A stretch of 64,000 nucleotides of DNA from Arenibacter certesii DSM 19833 (GTDB lineage: Bacteria; Bacteroidota; Bacteroidia; Flavobacteriales; Flavobacteriaceae): the NCBI RefSeq assembly GCF_000429545.1, contig NZ_AUCB01000007.1, positions 62,001 to 126,000 of the forward strand, given 5' to 3'. This document shows, in pieces, positions 50,101 through 59,504 of the stretch. The notes beneath the pieces were generated by a model. The model was not told the DNA's origin and searched no databases. It saw nothing but the letters and a program-made list of their open reading frames with translations. Each line of letters begins with the position of its first letter. Position 1 is the stretch's first letter. Both the position numbers and the translations under genes were made by a program.

Positions 50101-52518
50101 ATGGTTGCAAAGCTAACACAAGGTTTTTGGGCAAAAACCGCAAGAATTATTCTTAGAAACAGAATCCTTATCCTTTTGCTATTAGCTGCAGTAACCATTT
50201 TTATGGGACTGCAGTGGGATAAGATGCAATTTTCCAACTCGCAGGCCAATCTTTTGCCAGACCAACATCCGGTTAATTTAGAATATCTTGAATTTTTAAG
50301 GCAGTTTGGAGAAGAAGGCAATGTAATGGTCCTTGCCATTAAAGATAGCTCCCTCTTCACCCCAGAAAAGTTTAATAGATGGAATAAATTAAGCAAGCAA
50401 ATAGAAGCCTTCCCAGAAATAGATTTTGTACTATCTACGGACAACTTACAAGAACTGGTAAAGGATACGGTTGAGCAAACATTTGTAATGCAGTCACTTG
50501 TTAAAGGTACTCCCGAAACCAAAGCGGAGATAGACAGTATTACCAACCACCTCTTTAATGAGCTGCCATTTTACGAGAATTTAATCTACAATAAAGAAAC
50601 ACGGACTATTCGCACCGTTGTATACATGGACAAGGACATTGTAAACACCTCGGTACGGAAAGATTTTATACTTGGAGATTTCACCACGTTGATCAATAAT
50701 TTTGAGAAAGAAACAGGAATGGATGTAAGGGTATCTGGGATGCCATATATCCGGACAATGAACTCCCAAAATATAATAGATGAAATTGGAAAATTTATAT
50801 TGGCAGCACTGGGAGTAACTTCCCTAATTTTCTTTTTCTTCTTTAGAAGTGTTAGGGCTACGGTTATCTCTATGCTTGTAGTGATCATAGGCGTAATGTG
50901 GGCCTTTGGCATTTTAGGCCTCTTACAATATGAGATAACAGTACTAACAGCCCTTATTCCACCCCTGATCATTGTAATAGGGATACCTAACTGTATTTTC
51001 TTGATCAACAAATACCAGCAGGAAGTTAAAAAGCATGGGAACCAGGCCCTCTCTCTACAACGGGTAATTTCTAAAATAGGAAATGCTACCTTAATGACCA
51101 ATGTCACTACTGCTTCTGGCTTTGCTACCTTTATTATTACTGACAGTAAATTACTAAAGGAATTTGGTATTGTGGCTTCTATAAATATTCTGGGGATCTT
51201 TGTGCTCTCCCTTCTTATTATCCCGATTATTTACAGTTTTATGCCCCTTCCAAAAAACAAACACCTAAAACATCTAAACACCAAATGGATAGAGACCTTT
51301 GTTAATTGGATGGTAACCATTGTAAGGGAGCGAAGAATAGCAGTATATATCATATCCATTTTACTACTGGTCACCAGCATCATTGGCATTTATCAAATTG
51401 ACATTTCGGGAAGCCCCATTGAGGATATGCCTAAAAAAGCGCAGTTCTTTAAAGATATCCGGTTTTTTGAGCAGGAATTTGACGGTATTATGCCCGTAGA
51501 AATTGTAGTTGATACTAAAAGACCGAGGGGAGTTTTACGACCTAACAACCTCAAGAAAATGGACGAGCTAGGGAATCATATTATTGAAATCCCTGAGTTA
51601 TCCAAGCCTATTTCTGTGGTTGATCTCGTAAAATACTCCAAACAAGCTTTTTATAACGGGATTCCAAAATACTATCAACTACCCACCTCCCAAGAGAATA
51701 CATTTATTATGGAGGTTGCCCGTAATTCTGCGAACAATGGAAACCTTCTTAACAGCTTTGTGGACAGCACTGGCCAAGTAGCAAGGATAACCACATATAT
51801 GCAGGATGTAGATACAGAAAGAATGGAGGAGATTGAAGGTACACTTCAGAAACATATCGATAAAATTTTCCCATCAGACAGGTACAAAGTAAACATGACC
51901 GGGAGCGCCCTATTATTCCTTAAGGGCACCAAATATCTGGTGAAAAACCTGATACTATCACTTAGCTTAGCAATTGGACTTATCGCACTTTTTATGGCTT
52001 ATCTGTTTCGTTCATTTAGAATGGTCGTTATCTCGCTAATACCCAATCTACTTCCGCTAATAGTTACCGCTGGGGTAATGGGTTTTGCGGGTGTTCCAAT
52101 TAAACCGTCTACTATCTTGGTATTTAGTATAGCCTTCGGTATCTCTGTGGATGATACAATACATTTTTTAGCAAAATACCGTCAAGAACTGATCGCCAAT
52201 CAATGGAAAATTAAAAAATCGGTTTATGCCGCACTAAGGGAAACTGGTGTAAGTATGTTCTACACCTCTATAGTTTTATTCTTTGGATTCTCTGTTTTTG
52301 TTATTTCCAGTTTTGGAGGAACGGTTGCCTTAGGATCTTTGGTTTCTGCCACCCTATTATTCGCCATGTTGGCCAACCTTATTCTTTTACCTTCCCTACT
52401 GCTTTCCCTAGAAAGAAGTATTGCCAATAAAGAGGTACTAAAAGAACCACAAATAGACATACTCCCCATAGAGGATTTAAATGCAACCCAAGAAGAAGAA
52501 AAAGAAGATTTAAAATAA
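50101..52518 (+). CDS. MMPL/RND-family inner-membrane exporter
   Basis: An 805-residue member of the RND superfamily, HAE3/MMPL type (patched-like). It has one helix near 20-37, a periplasmic loop (about 40-230), a block of five helices (about 230-390), a helix at about 415-433, a second periplasmic loop (about 440-615) and a last block of helices (about 620-775). The sterol-sensing-like stretch IAFGISVDDTIHFLAKYRQEL includes the acidic residues used for proton coupling. No membrane-fusion or outer-membrane partner is encoded next to it. The substrate is unknown; hydrophobic molecules such as lipids or hopanoids are likely for this class. Confidence 0.9.
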   Translation: MVAKLTQGFWAKTARIILRNRILILLLLAAVTIFMGLQWDKMQFSNSQANLLPDQHPVNLEYLEFLRQFGEEGNVMVLAIKDSSLFTPEKFNRWNKLSKQIEAFPEIDFVLSTDNLQELVKDTVEQTFVMQSLVKGTPETKAEIDSITNHLFNELPFYENLIYNKETRTIRTVVYMDKDIVNTSVRKDFILGDFTTLINNFEKETGMDVRVSGMPYIRTMNSQNIIDEIGKFILAALGVTSLIFFFFFRSVRATVISMLVVIIGVMWAFGILGLLQYEITVLTALIPPLIIVIGIPNCIFLINKYQQEVKKHGNQALSLQRVISKIGNATLMTNVTTASGFATFIITDSKLLKEFGIVASINILGIFVLSLLIIPIIYSFMPLPKNKHLKHLNTKWIETFVNWMVTIVRERRIAVYIISILLLVTSIIGIYQIDISGSPIEDMPKKAQFFKDIRFFEQEFDGIMPVEIVVDTKRPRGVLRPNNLKKMDELGNHIIEIPELSKPISVVDLVKYSKQAFYNGIPKYYQLPTSQENTFIMEVARNSANNGNLLNSFVDSTGQVARITTYMQDVDTERMEEIEGTLQKHIDKIFPSDRYKVNMTGSALLFLKGTKYLVKNLILSLSLAIGLIALFMAYLFRSFRMVVISLIPNLLPLIVTAGVMGFAGVPIKPSTILVFSIAFGISVDDTIHFLAKYRQELIANQWKIKKSVYAALRETGVSMFYTSIVLFFGFSVFVISSFGGTVALGSLVSATLLFAMLANLILLPSLLLSLERSIANKEVLKEPQIDILPIEDLNATQEEEKEDLK

Positions 52519-52541
52519 AATTTATGGTCCCCTAGGACCAA

Positions 52542-52569
52542 TTCATAATATGCAAAATGGCTATCTTTG
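52542..52569 (+). promoter_or_regulatory. Promoter of asnS
   Basis: TTC (52542-52544), a 17-base spacer, then TATCTTTG (52562-52569). The asnS ATG at 52594 follows after about 24 bases. The -35-like triplet is one base off TTG. Confidence 0.6.
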
Positions 52570-52593
52570 CCACTTAAATCACAAGCAACTAGT

Positions 52594-54027
52594 ATGAACA
52601 CATATAGCGTAAAAGAAGTACTATCAACAGACCTCCTTCATAAGGACGTTATTGTTAATGGCTGGGTAAGATCATATAGAAGTAACAGATTTATTGCCCT
52701 TAACGATGGGTCTACAATAAACAACATACAGTGCGTAGTAAATTTCGAGGAATTTGACGACGAATTGCTAAAGCAAATAAATACCGGTGCTGCATTAAAA
52801 ATATCGGGAACCTTGGTAGAAAGTCAGGGTAAAGGACAGCAAGTAGAAATACAAGTAAAAGAAATTTTTGTACACGGTGGTGCAGATCCGGACACCTATC
52901 CTATACAGCCTAAGAAACATTCACTTGAGTTTTTACGCTCAAAGGCACATCTTAGAGTTCGCACCAATACTTTTGCGGCAATCATGCGGGTACGTTCTGC
53001 CTTGTCTTTTGCGATACACCTGTACTTTCAAAAGAATGGCTTTCATTACGTTCACACGCCAGTAATTACAGGATCCGATGCCGAAGGAGCTGGAGAAATG
53101 TTCCGTGTCTCCACTTTAGATATGAAAAACACCCCGCTAACCGAAGACGGTGAGGTAGATTATAGTGAGGATTTCTTTGGCAAGGAGACCCATTTAACCG
53201 TTTCCGGACAGTTGGAAGGTGAGGCATACGCCATGGGATTAGGCAAAATATACACTTTTGGCCCTACATTTAGAGCGGAGAATTCTAATACCTCCAGACA
53301 TCTATCTGAATTCTGGATGATTGAGCCCGAAGTAGCTTTTAATGACTTGGATGCCAATATGGATTTGGCGGAGGATTTTATAAAAGAGGTAATAAATTAT
53401 GCCTTGGAAAACTGTAAGGACGACTTAGAGTTTTTACAGCAGCGACTTCTGGACGAGGAAAAAAGCAAGCCCGCAGCAGAGCGAAGCGACATGCCACTTA
53501 TAGAGAAGCTGAAATTTGTATCGGAAAACACTTTTAAAAGAGTTTCCTATACAGAAGCTATCGACATTCTAAGGAACAGTAAGCCCAATAAGAAGAAAAA
53601 ATTTAAATACCTAATAGATGAGTGGGGTGCCGATTTACAGAGTGAGCACGAGCGTTATTTGGTAGAAAAGCATTTTAAATGTCCTGTAATCCTTTTTGAT
53701 TACCCAGCACAGATCAAAGCATTCTATATGCGCTTAAATGAAGATGAAAAAACGGTAAGGGCAATGGATGTTTTATTCCCTGGAATTGGTGAAATAGTTG
53801 GTGGATCACAGAGGGAAGAGCGACTAGATGTACTAAAAGAGAAGATTAAAGCCCTTAATTTAAGTGAAGAAGAGTTGTGGTGGTACTTGGAACTAAGAAA
53901 ATTTGGTTCTGCCACTCACAGTGGATTTGGCCTAGGTTTTGAGCGTTTGGTACTCTTTACCACCGGGATGGGCAACATTAGAGATGTAATCCCATTTCCT
54001 AGAACACCGCAAAATGCAGAGTTCTAA
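52594..54027 (+). CDS. asnS: Asparaginyl-tRNA synthetase
   Basis: A class II synthetase charging tRNA-Asn, 477 residues from the ATG at 52594. A frame nine codons longer starts with TTG inside the promoter and is rejected. The N-terminal OB-fold anticodon domain ([22 protein letters not shown]) is followed by motif 2 ([21 protein letters not shown], split around the Arg) and motif 3 ([19 protein letters not shown]). The presence of asnS means asparaginyl-tRNA can be made directly. Confidence 0.96.
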   Translation: MNTYSVKEVLSTDLLHKDVIVNGWVRSYRSNRFIALNDGSTINNIQCVVNFEEFDDELLKQINTGAALKISGTLVESQGKGQQVEIQVKEIFVHGGADPDTYPIQPKKHSLEFLRSKAHLRVRTNTFAAIMRVRSALSFAIHLYFQKNGFHYVHTPVITGSDAEGAGEMFRVSTLDMKNTPLTEDGEVDYSEDFFGKETHLTVSGQLEGEAYAMGLGKIYTFGPTFRAENSNTSRHLSEFWMIEPEVAFNDLDANMDLAEDFIKEVINYALENCKDDLEFLQQRLLDEEKSKPAAERSDMPLIEKLKFVSENTFKRVSYTEAIDILRNSKPNKKKKFKYLIDEWGADLQSEHERYLVEKHFKCPVILFDYPAQIKAFYMRLNEDEKTVRAMDVLFPGIGEIVGGSQREERLDVLKEKIKALNLSEEELWWYLELRKFGSATHSGFGLGFERLVLFTTGMGNIRDVIPFPRTPQNAEF

Positions 54028-54067
54028 TCTTTATTCTTTAACTTTATAGGTTAGATTACGACCCATT

Positions 54068-55525
54068 ATGCTTAAACAACATCTACAATTTAAATTATCG
54101 CAAAAATTATCTCCTCAACAAATTCAGTTGATGAAGTTAATTCAATTGCCTACGCAGGCATTTGAACAACGCTTAAAACAAGAGCTAGAGGAAAACCCAG
54201 CCCTAGAAACAGGAAAGGAGGAGATAGAGACCGAGCAAGATGAGTTTGATGATCTATACGATAACGAAACAGATAGTGAGAGTATAAGTGCGGAAGACAT
54301 TAACATAGATGAATATTTAAGTGATGACGAAGTTCCCGACTATAGAACGCAAGCCAACAACTATAGTCAGGATGACGAGGAAAAACACGTGCCCTATGCT
54401 GCAGGCATTTCCTTTAATCAATATTTACTTAATCAGCTCAACACCGTCTATCTTAACGAAGAGGAGTGGGCTATTGCCAATTTTCTGGTGGGCAGTGTAG
54501 ACGAGAGCGGATACATAAGAAGGCCATTAGAGGATATTATGGACGACCTGGCCTTTACTCAAAACGTATACACAGACGAAAAGACCATAGAGAAGGTATT
54601 ACGCGTTGTACAAAGTCTAGATCCTGCAGGAGTTGCCGCAAGATCTTTGGAAGAATGCCTTCTTATTCAACTAAAAAGAAAGGAACCTACAGCACGTATT
54701 GAATTAGCTATTGACTTATTGGAGAAATCTTTTGAACAGTTTTCAAAAAAACATTACCAAAGACTCATCCAGAAACACAATATCACCGAGGAGCAATTAA
54801 AAGACGCAATTTCCGAAATAGAACGCCTTAACCCTAAGCCGGGAGGCTCCTATTCAGGAAACAATAGGATTGTAGAGCATGTTGTCCCAGATTTCACTAT
54901 CCGCATCGTAGAAGGGGAATTAGAATTGAGCCTAAACGGAAGAAACGCTCCAGAATTACACGTATCCAGGGAATACAGCAATATGTTAGAAGGCTATAAA
55001 CATTCCAAAGAAAAATCCAAATCACAAAAGGATACGGTAATGTTTATAAAGCAAAAATTAGACTCGGCAAAATGGTTTATAGATGCAATAAGGCAACGCC
55101 AGCAAACGCTATTTATAACCATGAACGAGATTATGCAATACCAAAAGGAGTATTTCCTAAGTGGAGATGAGCGTAATTTACGCCCTATGATCTTAAAGGA
55201 CATTGCAGATGCCATAGACATGGACGTCTCTACGGTCTCCCGTGTGGCCAACAGTAAGTATGTTGATACTCCATATGGCACCAAACTGATCAAGGATTAT
55301 TTTTCAGAATCCATGAAAAATGAACAGGGGGAAGACGTTTCTACCAGGGAAATAAAGAAAATCTTGGAAATGGTAATCATGGATGAGCCGAAAAGGAAAC
55401 CTTATACCGATGATAAATTGGCGGCCCTATTAAAGGAAAAGGGATATCCAATAGCACGTAGGACCGTAGCAAAGTACAGGGAGCAGTTAGATATTCCAGT
55501 AGCAAGGCTGCGTAAAGAGATCTAA
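54068..55525 (+). CDS. rpoN: RNA polymerase sigma-54 factor
   Basis: The alternative sigma factor for -24/-12 promoters, which needs ATP-driven enhancer-binding activators. The 485-residue protein has the Gln-rich activator-responsive region I (residues 1-50, LSQKLSPQQIQLMKLIQLP), an acidic region II (about 55-110), the core-binding domain (about 115-310), the HTH domain (LKDIADAIDMDVSTVSRVANSKYV) and the RpoN box ARRTVAKYRE at 463-472. The stop overlaps the start of the next gene (TAATG). Confidence 0.96.
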   Translation: MLKQHLQFKLSQKLSPQQIQLMKLIQLPTQAFEQRLKQELEENPALETGKEEIETEQDEFDDLYDNETDSESISAEDINIDEYLSDDEVPDYRTQANNYSQDDEEKHVPYAAGISFNQYLLNQLNTVYLNEEEWAIANFLVGSVDESGYIRRPLEDIMDDLAFTQNVYTDEKTIEKVLRVVQSLDPAGVAARSLEECLLIQLKRKEPTARIELAIDLLEKSFEQFSKKHYQRLIQKHNITEEQLKDAISEIERLNPKPGGSYSGNNRIVEHVVPDFTIRIVEGELELSLNGRNAPELHVSREYSNMLEGYKHSKEKSKSQKDTVMFIKQKLDSAKWFIDAIRQRQQTLFITMNEIMQYQKEYFLSGDERNLRPMILKDIADAIDMDVSTVSRVANSKYVDTPYGTKLIKDYFSESMKNEQGEDVSTREIKKILEMVIMDEPKRKPYTDDKLAALLKEKGYPIARRTVAKYREQLDIPVARLRKEI

Positions 55526-56130
55526 TGAGGACCTTATTCCTGATAGTCTCCAATGTATTACACCCACTTTACATCCCATTTGCAGGGACATTGGCCTATT
55601 TCTTGATTACACCCAAATACAGCCCTTTTGAGACCCAGAGCGGCAACATTGCGCCCATATTCATCCTTACTGTAATTATCCCCGTAATCATATATTTTAT
55701 ATTTCGAAATCTAGCGGTTGCCAGTACCATACCGTTACCTAATTTCAATAATAGAAAATATACTTTATACCTAACATTGGCATTATTGCTGTTGGTTTTA
55801 CTTAGAATAATCCCTAATAATTTCACACTAGAAGTATACTTTTATTTCTTAGGCTTGATTGCAGCCATTTTTTGCGCATTAATACTTATATTTCTTAAGT
55901 TTAGATGTAGTTTACATCTTATGGGAATGGGCAGTCTGTTGATGTTCTTAATAAATCTGAGCATACATTTTGAAAAGAACCTTATAATAACAATAAGCAT
56001 CACTACATTTCTTACTGGCCTTTTAGCAACCTCTAGGCTTTACATTAACCCTAATAGGAGAGCAGAAGTCATTATAGGTCTTTTAATAGGGGTATTTACC
56101 CAGCTATTCACTATTAAATTTTGGCTATAA
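55525..56130 (+). CDS. Multi-spanning membrane protein of unknown function, coupled to rpoN
   Basis: A 201-residue protein with about six membrane helices. The second half is faintly reminiscent of the PAP2 phosphatase fold: SLHLMGMGSLLMFL where PAP2 has PSGH, and TSRLYINPNRRAEVIIGLLIG where it has SR-x5-H-x3-D. The catalytic histidines are not clearly in place, so an active phosphatase cannot be claimed. Its ATG overlaps the rpoN stop, so translation is coupled. Its 3' end overlaps that of the convergent PorT-family gene by six bases. Confidence 0.75.
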   Translation: MRTLFLIVSNVLHPLYIPFAGTLAYFLITPKYSPFETQSGNIAPIFILTVIIPVIIYFIFRNLAVASTIPLPNFNNRKYTLYLTLALLLLVLLRIIPNNFTLEVYFYFLGLIAAIFCALILIFLKFRCSLHLMGMGSLLMFLINLSIHFEKNLIITISITTFLTGLLATSRLYINPNRRAEVIIGLLIGVFTQLFTIKFWL

Positions 56131-56814
56131 TATATAAAAGACAAGTCCTATTTGTAGTGGCTGCAAATCTAAGGGGGTGCCAGAGGGCAAACTAACACCC
56201 TGTTTAAACAAGGAGGTTAGTGCATAATACGCATGTATATTAAAGGTATTATACCCCACATTTAGGGTCAATCCATACTGAAAGTTTCTAATATCCGGAT
56301 TTTTGAATCCTATCTTTCCTGAATTGCCAACAAATTTAGAACGATTCCCCACCACATAACCCAATTTCATTCCAGTATAAATTCTCCAAAACTTATATTC
56401 TTCGGGGGTAGAATTACGCCATCTCAATTGAAGCGGCATTTCAATGACATGGGTTTCTATTTTATTTCTCTTATAGGAGGTATTCCCATCCAATAACTCA
56501 TATGCTATACCCGAATCAAGTTTATGGGCACGCACATTAGAATAATAAGAATTAATAGCGTAACCAAGCCCTAAACCAAAACCAAGGGTTCTATCCCAGT
56601 TCACCGGAATATCTTTGATAAAACCGCCTTGAAGGCCGTAAGAAAGGTTCCTCTGCTCCACGTCTACAGGTAAGTCCCTAAGAAAGTTATAGGTAACCCC
56701 AACGTAAAATTGATCCTCCAAATACTTCCTATTTTCCTGATCATATAGGACGTGTTCTTGAGCGACCATACCGAAGCCAACAAGAAAAAATAATAAAAGT
56801 AATGCTCCCTTCAT
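56125..56814 (-). CDS. PorT-family outer-membrane beta-barrel protein
   Basis: A 229-residue secreted protein with a signal peptide (MKGALLLLFFLVGFGMVAQ) and an 8-stranded barrel pattern of alternating residues (FYVGVTYNFLRDLP, LGFGLGLGYAIN, GMKLGYVVGNRSKF, YGLTLNVGYNTFNIHAYYALTSLF), ending in ...GLVFYIL as outer-membrane barrels do. It belongs to the PorT/SprT family, one member of which serves gliding and type IX secretion; this copy sits in a different context, so I do not assign that name. The exbD gene upstream ends with its own terminator, so expression is separate. Confidence 0.82.
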   Translation of the reverse strand: MKGALLLLFFLVGFGMVAQEHVLYDQENRKYLEDQFYVGVTYNFLRDLPVDVEQRNLSYGLQGGFIKDIPVNWDRTLGFGLGLGYAINSYYSNVRAHKLDSGIAYELLDGNTSYKRNKIETHVIEMPLQLRWRNSTPEEYKFWRIYTGMKLGYVVGNRSKFVGNSGKIGFKNPDIRNFQYGLTLNVGYNTFNIHAYYALTSLFKQGVSLPSGTPLDLQPLQIGLVFYIL

Positions 56815-56846
56815 AAGGAATAAAGGTAATTAATTAAACATAAAAA

Positions 56847-56878
56847 AAACGCTTCAAATGCGAGCATCTGAAGCGTTT
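56847..56878 (-). terminator. Terminator of the exbB-exbD operon
   Basis: AAACGCTTCA (56847-56856) pairs with TGAAGCGTTT (56869-56878), with an inner ATGC/GCAT. On the minus strand eight T follow. Confidence 0.93.
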
Positions 56879-56902
56879 AAAATCTCTAATCCTTTTTACT
56901 AA

Positions 56903-57385
56903 CTATTGTAAGTTCCGGAACGCATCACCTTCATAGGTGGTGTAGTTCACTTTTAAGGCATTTACTTTTCTAAGTTCTTGTTTAATATCTGATATGATAC
57001 CCATATTAGCATCTTTATCCACTTTAAGTGATGTGGTCAATACATTTTGTAGTTCTTGTGGCTTTTTTGCTCTTTCCATCAAAATGTAATCTCCTACTTC
57101 AGAAGCTTCTGCGAACTTATCGTTCAATTGAATTTTAGATTCGGTTCCATAAACCTTCTCATATTCTTTGGTAGGTTTTCCAACATAGATATAAATTACC
57201 CTATCCTTTTTCTCCAGTTTTTTGATTTCAGTAGCGTTAGGCAGGGTGTTATCTACCTTTAAGGTACTATCTTTCATTACGGTAACTGTCATAAAAAAGA
57301 ACAAGAGCATAAAAACGATATCTGGTAAGGATGCCGTATTCACAGCTGGTAAAGCGGCGTCCTTTTTCTTGTTAAATTTTGACAT
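56903..57385 (-). CDS. exbD: ExbD-family protein, second copy
   Basis: A 160-residue inner-membrane protein with one helix (about 23-42, SLPDIVFMLLFFFMTVTVM) carrying the ion-path Asp22, then a periplasmic domain (KDRVIYIYVGKPT...LTTSLKVDKDANMGIISDIKQELRKV). With ExbB it uses the proton gradient to energise TonB-dependent receptors or related outer-membrane machines. It is separated by 21 bases from the first exbD. No tonB gene is next to it. Confidence 0.9.
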   Translation of the reverse strand: MSKFNKKKDAALPAVNTASLPDIVFMLLFFFMTVTVMKDSTLKVDNTLPNATEIKKLEKKDRVIYIYVGKPTKEYEKVYGTESKIQLNDKFAEASEVGDYILMERAKKPQELQNVLTTSLKVDKDANMGIISDIKQELRKVNALKVNYTTYEGDAFRNLQ

Positions 57386-57406
57386 AGTAATTCTATTTAT
57401 TAACCA

Positions 57407-58036
57407 TTAATTAGTTGAAGCTGAAGCGGTTTCTGCTTCAGACAATTTCTGCGGAAACAGATCCTGAATTCTTTTCACTTTTTCCTTCAACTCATCCTTA
57501 ACACTAGAAGGAGTTTCTGGATTAAGATACTCCGCTTCCATATCCGTAAAGTTTCTCTTGTACAAACGTTGGGCTTCACGGTTCCTAAGATCATTATAAG
57601 CTCCAACCAATTCATTTTGCACCGTAATGTAGGTAGAGTACTTAGTCTCCCTATCATTCTTCAAAGATATAATTGCCTTAGATGGACTATCGGATGAAGA
57701 AGCATCTCTAGCTCCTTTACAGTAGTTACAATAATCGTCACTACCGGAGGGCGATCCCCCATTATCTAAAAATGCAATGGCTTTAGCTCTAAGGTCTTTG
57801 ATATTAATCAATTCCTCATCGACTAACAATTGCCCTTCACGGTTAATATTAACCTGAAATATATTCTTTTGCTTAATAATCACATCCGTATCTGGCGGCT
57901 CTATAGGTGGCAACATACGATCCAATCCTGCATCCGTCTCAATAGTGGTGGTCACTAGAAAAAAGATAAGCAATAAGAACGCAATGTCTGCCATAGAACC
58001 TGCATTAACCTCTGGTGGTGCTCCTCTTTTTGACAT
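57407..58036 (-). CDS. exbD: ExbD-family protein, first copy, with a periplasmic CxxC
   Basis: A 209-residue ExbD with Asp17 in the membrane helix (GSMADIAFLLLIFFLVTTT). The periplasmic domain is longer than usual: an insertion holds C103-x2-C106 in SDDYCNYCKGARD, and a charged helical tail (about 160-209) follows. The CxxC could form a disulfide, bind metal or link to a partner; this is inference. It starts 14 bases after the 3-TM gene. Confidence 0.9.
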   Translation of the reverse strand: MSKRGAPPEVNAGSMADIAFLLLIFFLVTTTIETDAGLDRMLPPIEPPDTDVIIKQKNIFQVNINREGQLLVDEELINIKDLRAKAIAFLDNGGSPSGSDDYCNYCKGARDASSSDSPSKAIISLKNDRETKYSTYITVQNELVGAYNDLRNREAQRLYKRNFTDMEAEYLNPETPSSVKDELKEKVKRIQDLFPQKLSEAETASASTN

Positions 58037-58050
58037 AATATTGTTTTAAA

Positions 58051-58494
58051 TTATTTACTGATCATTTTCTTAACGCCAGAATACAACATGGCTGCTACAG
58101 CAATAATAGTCAGAAGGAAGAACACGTTTAATCCTGTTCCAATTGCCTTTACCGTATCTACGGTAGTAGGCACGCCCTTTCTGGCCATTTCATCCAAGTT
58201 TACATCTGTACCAGTGGCCATAGCGTAGGATATTACTACTACAATCAAAAGGCCAACTACAGCAAACAAGGCTTTCTTTAAACCTCCTTTAGAGGTGAAT
58301 AAGTTCATCAATCCAAAAAGGACTGTAGCAACTATTGCAATTCCCAATAGAATATAGGTGATAATGAACATAAAGTTCATAGATCCATTGTTAATGGCCT
58401 CCGTTGCCGGAACGTCTGAACTAGGTAACTGGAACCATAATATGGCTCCCACAAGACCGAGTACAACTAATATTATTTTAACTATTTTATGCAT
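58051..58494 (-). CDS. Three-helix membrane protein in the exbB-exbD operon
   Basis: A 147-residue protein with helices at about 5-22, 42-66, 74-92 and a last one at about 122-141, so three to four membrane segments with a short soluble loop (TGTDVNLDEMARKGVPTTVD). I know no named function. It lies 24 bases after exbB and 14 bases before exbD in the same direction, so it is a likely accessory part of this energising complex. Confidence 0.8.
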   Translation of the reverse strand: MHKIVKIILVVLGLVGAILWFQLPSSDVPATEAINNGSMNFMFIITYILLGIAIVATVLFGLMNLFTSKGGLKKALFAVVGLLIVVVISYAMATGTDVNLDEMARKGVPTTVDTVKAIGTGLNVFFLLTIIAVAAMLYSGVKKMISK

Positions 58495-58518
58495 GATACT
58501 TTAAGTATTTAGTCCGAC

Positions 58519-59268
58519 TTATTTTTTGTGATCTGCCAACATATCAATCAAAGTGATTGATGAATCTTCCATGTCATTTACAATACTGTCGATTTTTGCA
58601 ATGATATAGTTGTAGAAGATTTGAAGGATGATCGCAGTAATAAGACCAAATACCGTAGTCAATAATGCTACCTGGATATCACCTGCAATAAGCGAAGCAC
58701 TCAAGTTACCTACAGCTGCAATTTTCTGGAAAGCCTGAATCATCCCGATTACAGTACCCATAAATCCAAGCATCGGTGCTACCGCGATAAATAGAGATAA
58801 CCAAGAAACGTTCTTCTCTAACTGTCCCATTTGAACACCACCGTAAGCAACAACCGCTTTCTCAGCAGACTCGATGCTATCGCCAGCTCTTTCCAAACCT
58901 TGGTAGTAGATAGAAGCAACAGGCCCCTTAGTATTTCTACAAACTTCTTTAGCAGCTTCAATTCCGCCTGATGCCAATGCATCTTCAACTTGCAATTTTA
59001 ATTTTGTAGTGTTGGTAGTGGCCAAGTTTAGATAAATAATCCTTTCAATAGCTACAGCCAAGCCTAGGATCAAACATAAAAGTACGATACCCATAAAGCC
59101 GGCACCCCCTTGTATAAACTGTTCCTTTAGCACTTGCGTAAAACCTTTTTCAGCAGCTGGAGCCGCGTCTTGCAAAACTGCCGCCGCAGCTACGACTTTT
59201 GCACTTACAGTATTTGTACCTGCTACAAATAACCCAGCTGTTGCTAGGATAGAGAATAATCTTTTCAT
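58519..59268 (-). CDS. exbB: ExbB/TolQ/MotA-family proton channel protein
   Basis: A 249-residue protein with a signal-like N-terminus (MKRLFSILATAGLFVAGTNTVSA), a helix at about 58-78 (GFMGIVLLCLILGLAVAIERIIY), and the conserved pair of helices near 155-175 and 200-222 (SWLSLFIAVAPMLGFMGTVIGMI, LTTVFGLITAIILQIFYNYI). The last region holds the Thr/Ala-lined pore. First gene of the operon; the tRNA-Ser gene lies 76 bases upstream on the same strand. Confidence 0.93.
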   Translation of the reverse strand: MKRLFSILATAGLFVAGTNTVSAKVVAAAAVLQDAAPAAEKGFTQVLKEQFIQGGAGFMGIVLLCLILGLAVAIERIIYLNLATTNTTKLKLQVEDALASGGIEAAKEVCRNTKGPVASIYYQGLERAGDSIESAEKAVVAYGGVQMGQLEKNVSWLSLFIAVAPMLGFMGTVIGMIQAFQKIAAVGNLSASLIAGDIQVALLTTVFGLITAIILQIFYNYIIAKIDSIVNDMEDSSITLIDMLADHKK

Positions 59269-59344
59269 TTTCTAAACTTAATTTTAGTTAGTTAATAGGG
59301 TTAAAGATAAAAAAAAAACACAATAAAAAAATTAAAACTTAAAG

Positions 59345-59432
59345 CAGAGAGGAAGGGATTCGAACCCTCGATACCCTTTTGGGGTATACACACTTTCCAG
59401 GCGTGCGCCTTCGACCACTCGGCCACCTCTCT
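59345..59432 (-). tRNA. tRNA-Ser (anticodon GGA)
   Basis: An 88-base tRNA with the long variable arm of class II tRNAs. Acceptor AGAGAGG / CCTCTCT, discriminator G, D arm GCCGAGTGGTCGAAGGC, anticodon loop CTGGAAA (GGA), variable stem TATACCC/GGGTAT and T loop TTCGAAT. CCA is not encoded. Confidence 0.95.
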
Positions 59433-59504
59433 ATTTCACACTTAAATTACTGGGGTGCCAAATAACAAAAAATAAATTAGTTAATGAAATTTCGCGCCCT
59501 ATTT

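Noticed and set aside
52567-52593. Upstream extension of asnS by nine codons from a TTG
   Set aside because: It overlaps the -7 promoter element, and the ATG at 52594 gives the normal N-terminus.
56125-56814. Naming the barrel gene porT/sprT of the type IX secretion system
   Set aside because: The family fits, but the gene context differs from known sprT loci and paralogs are common, so only the family is given.
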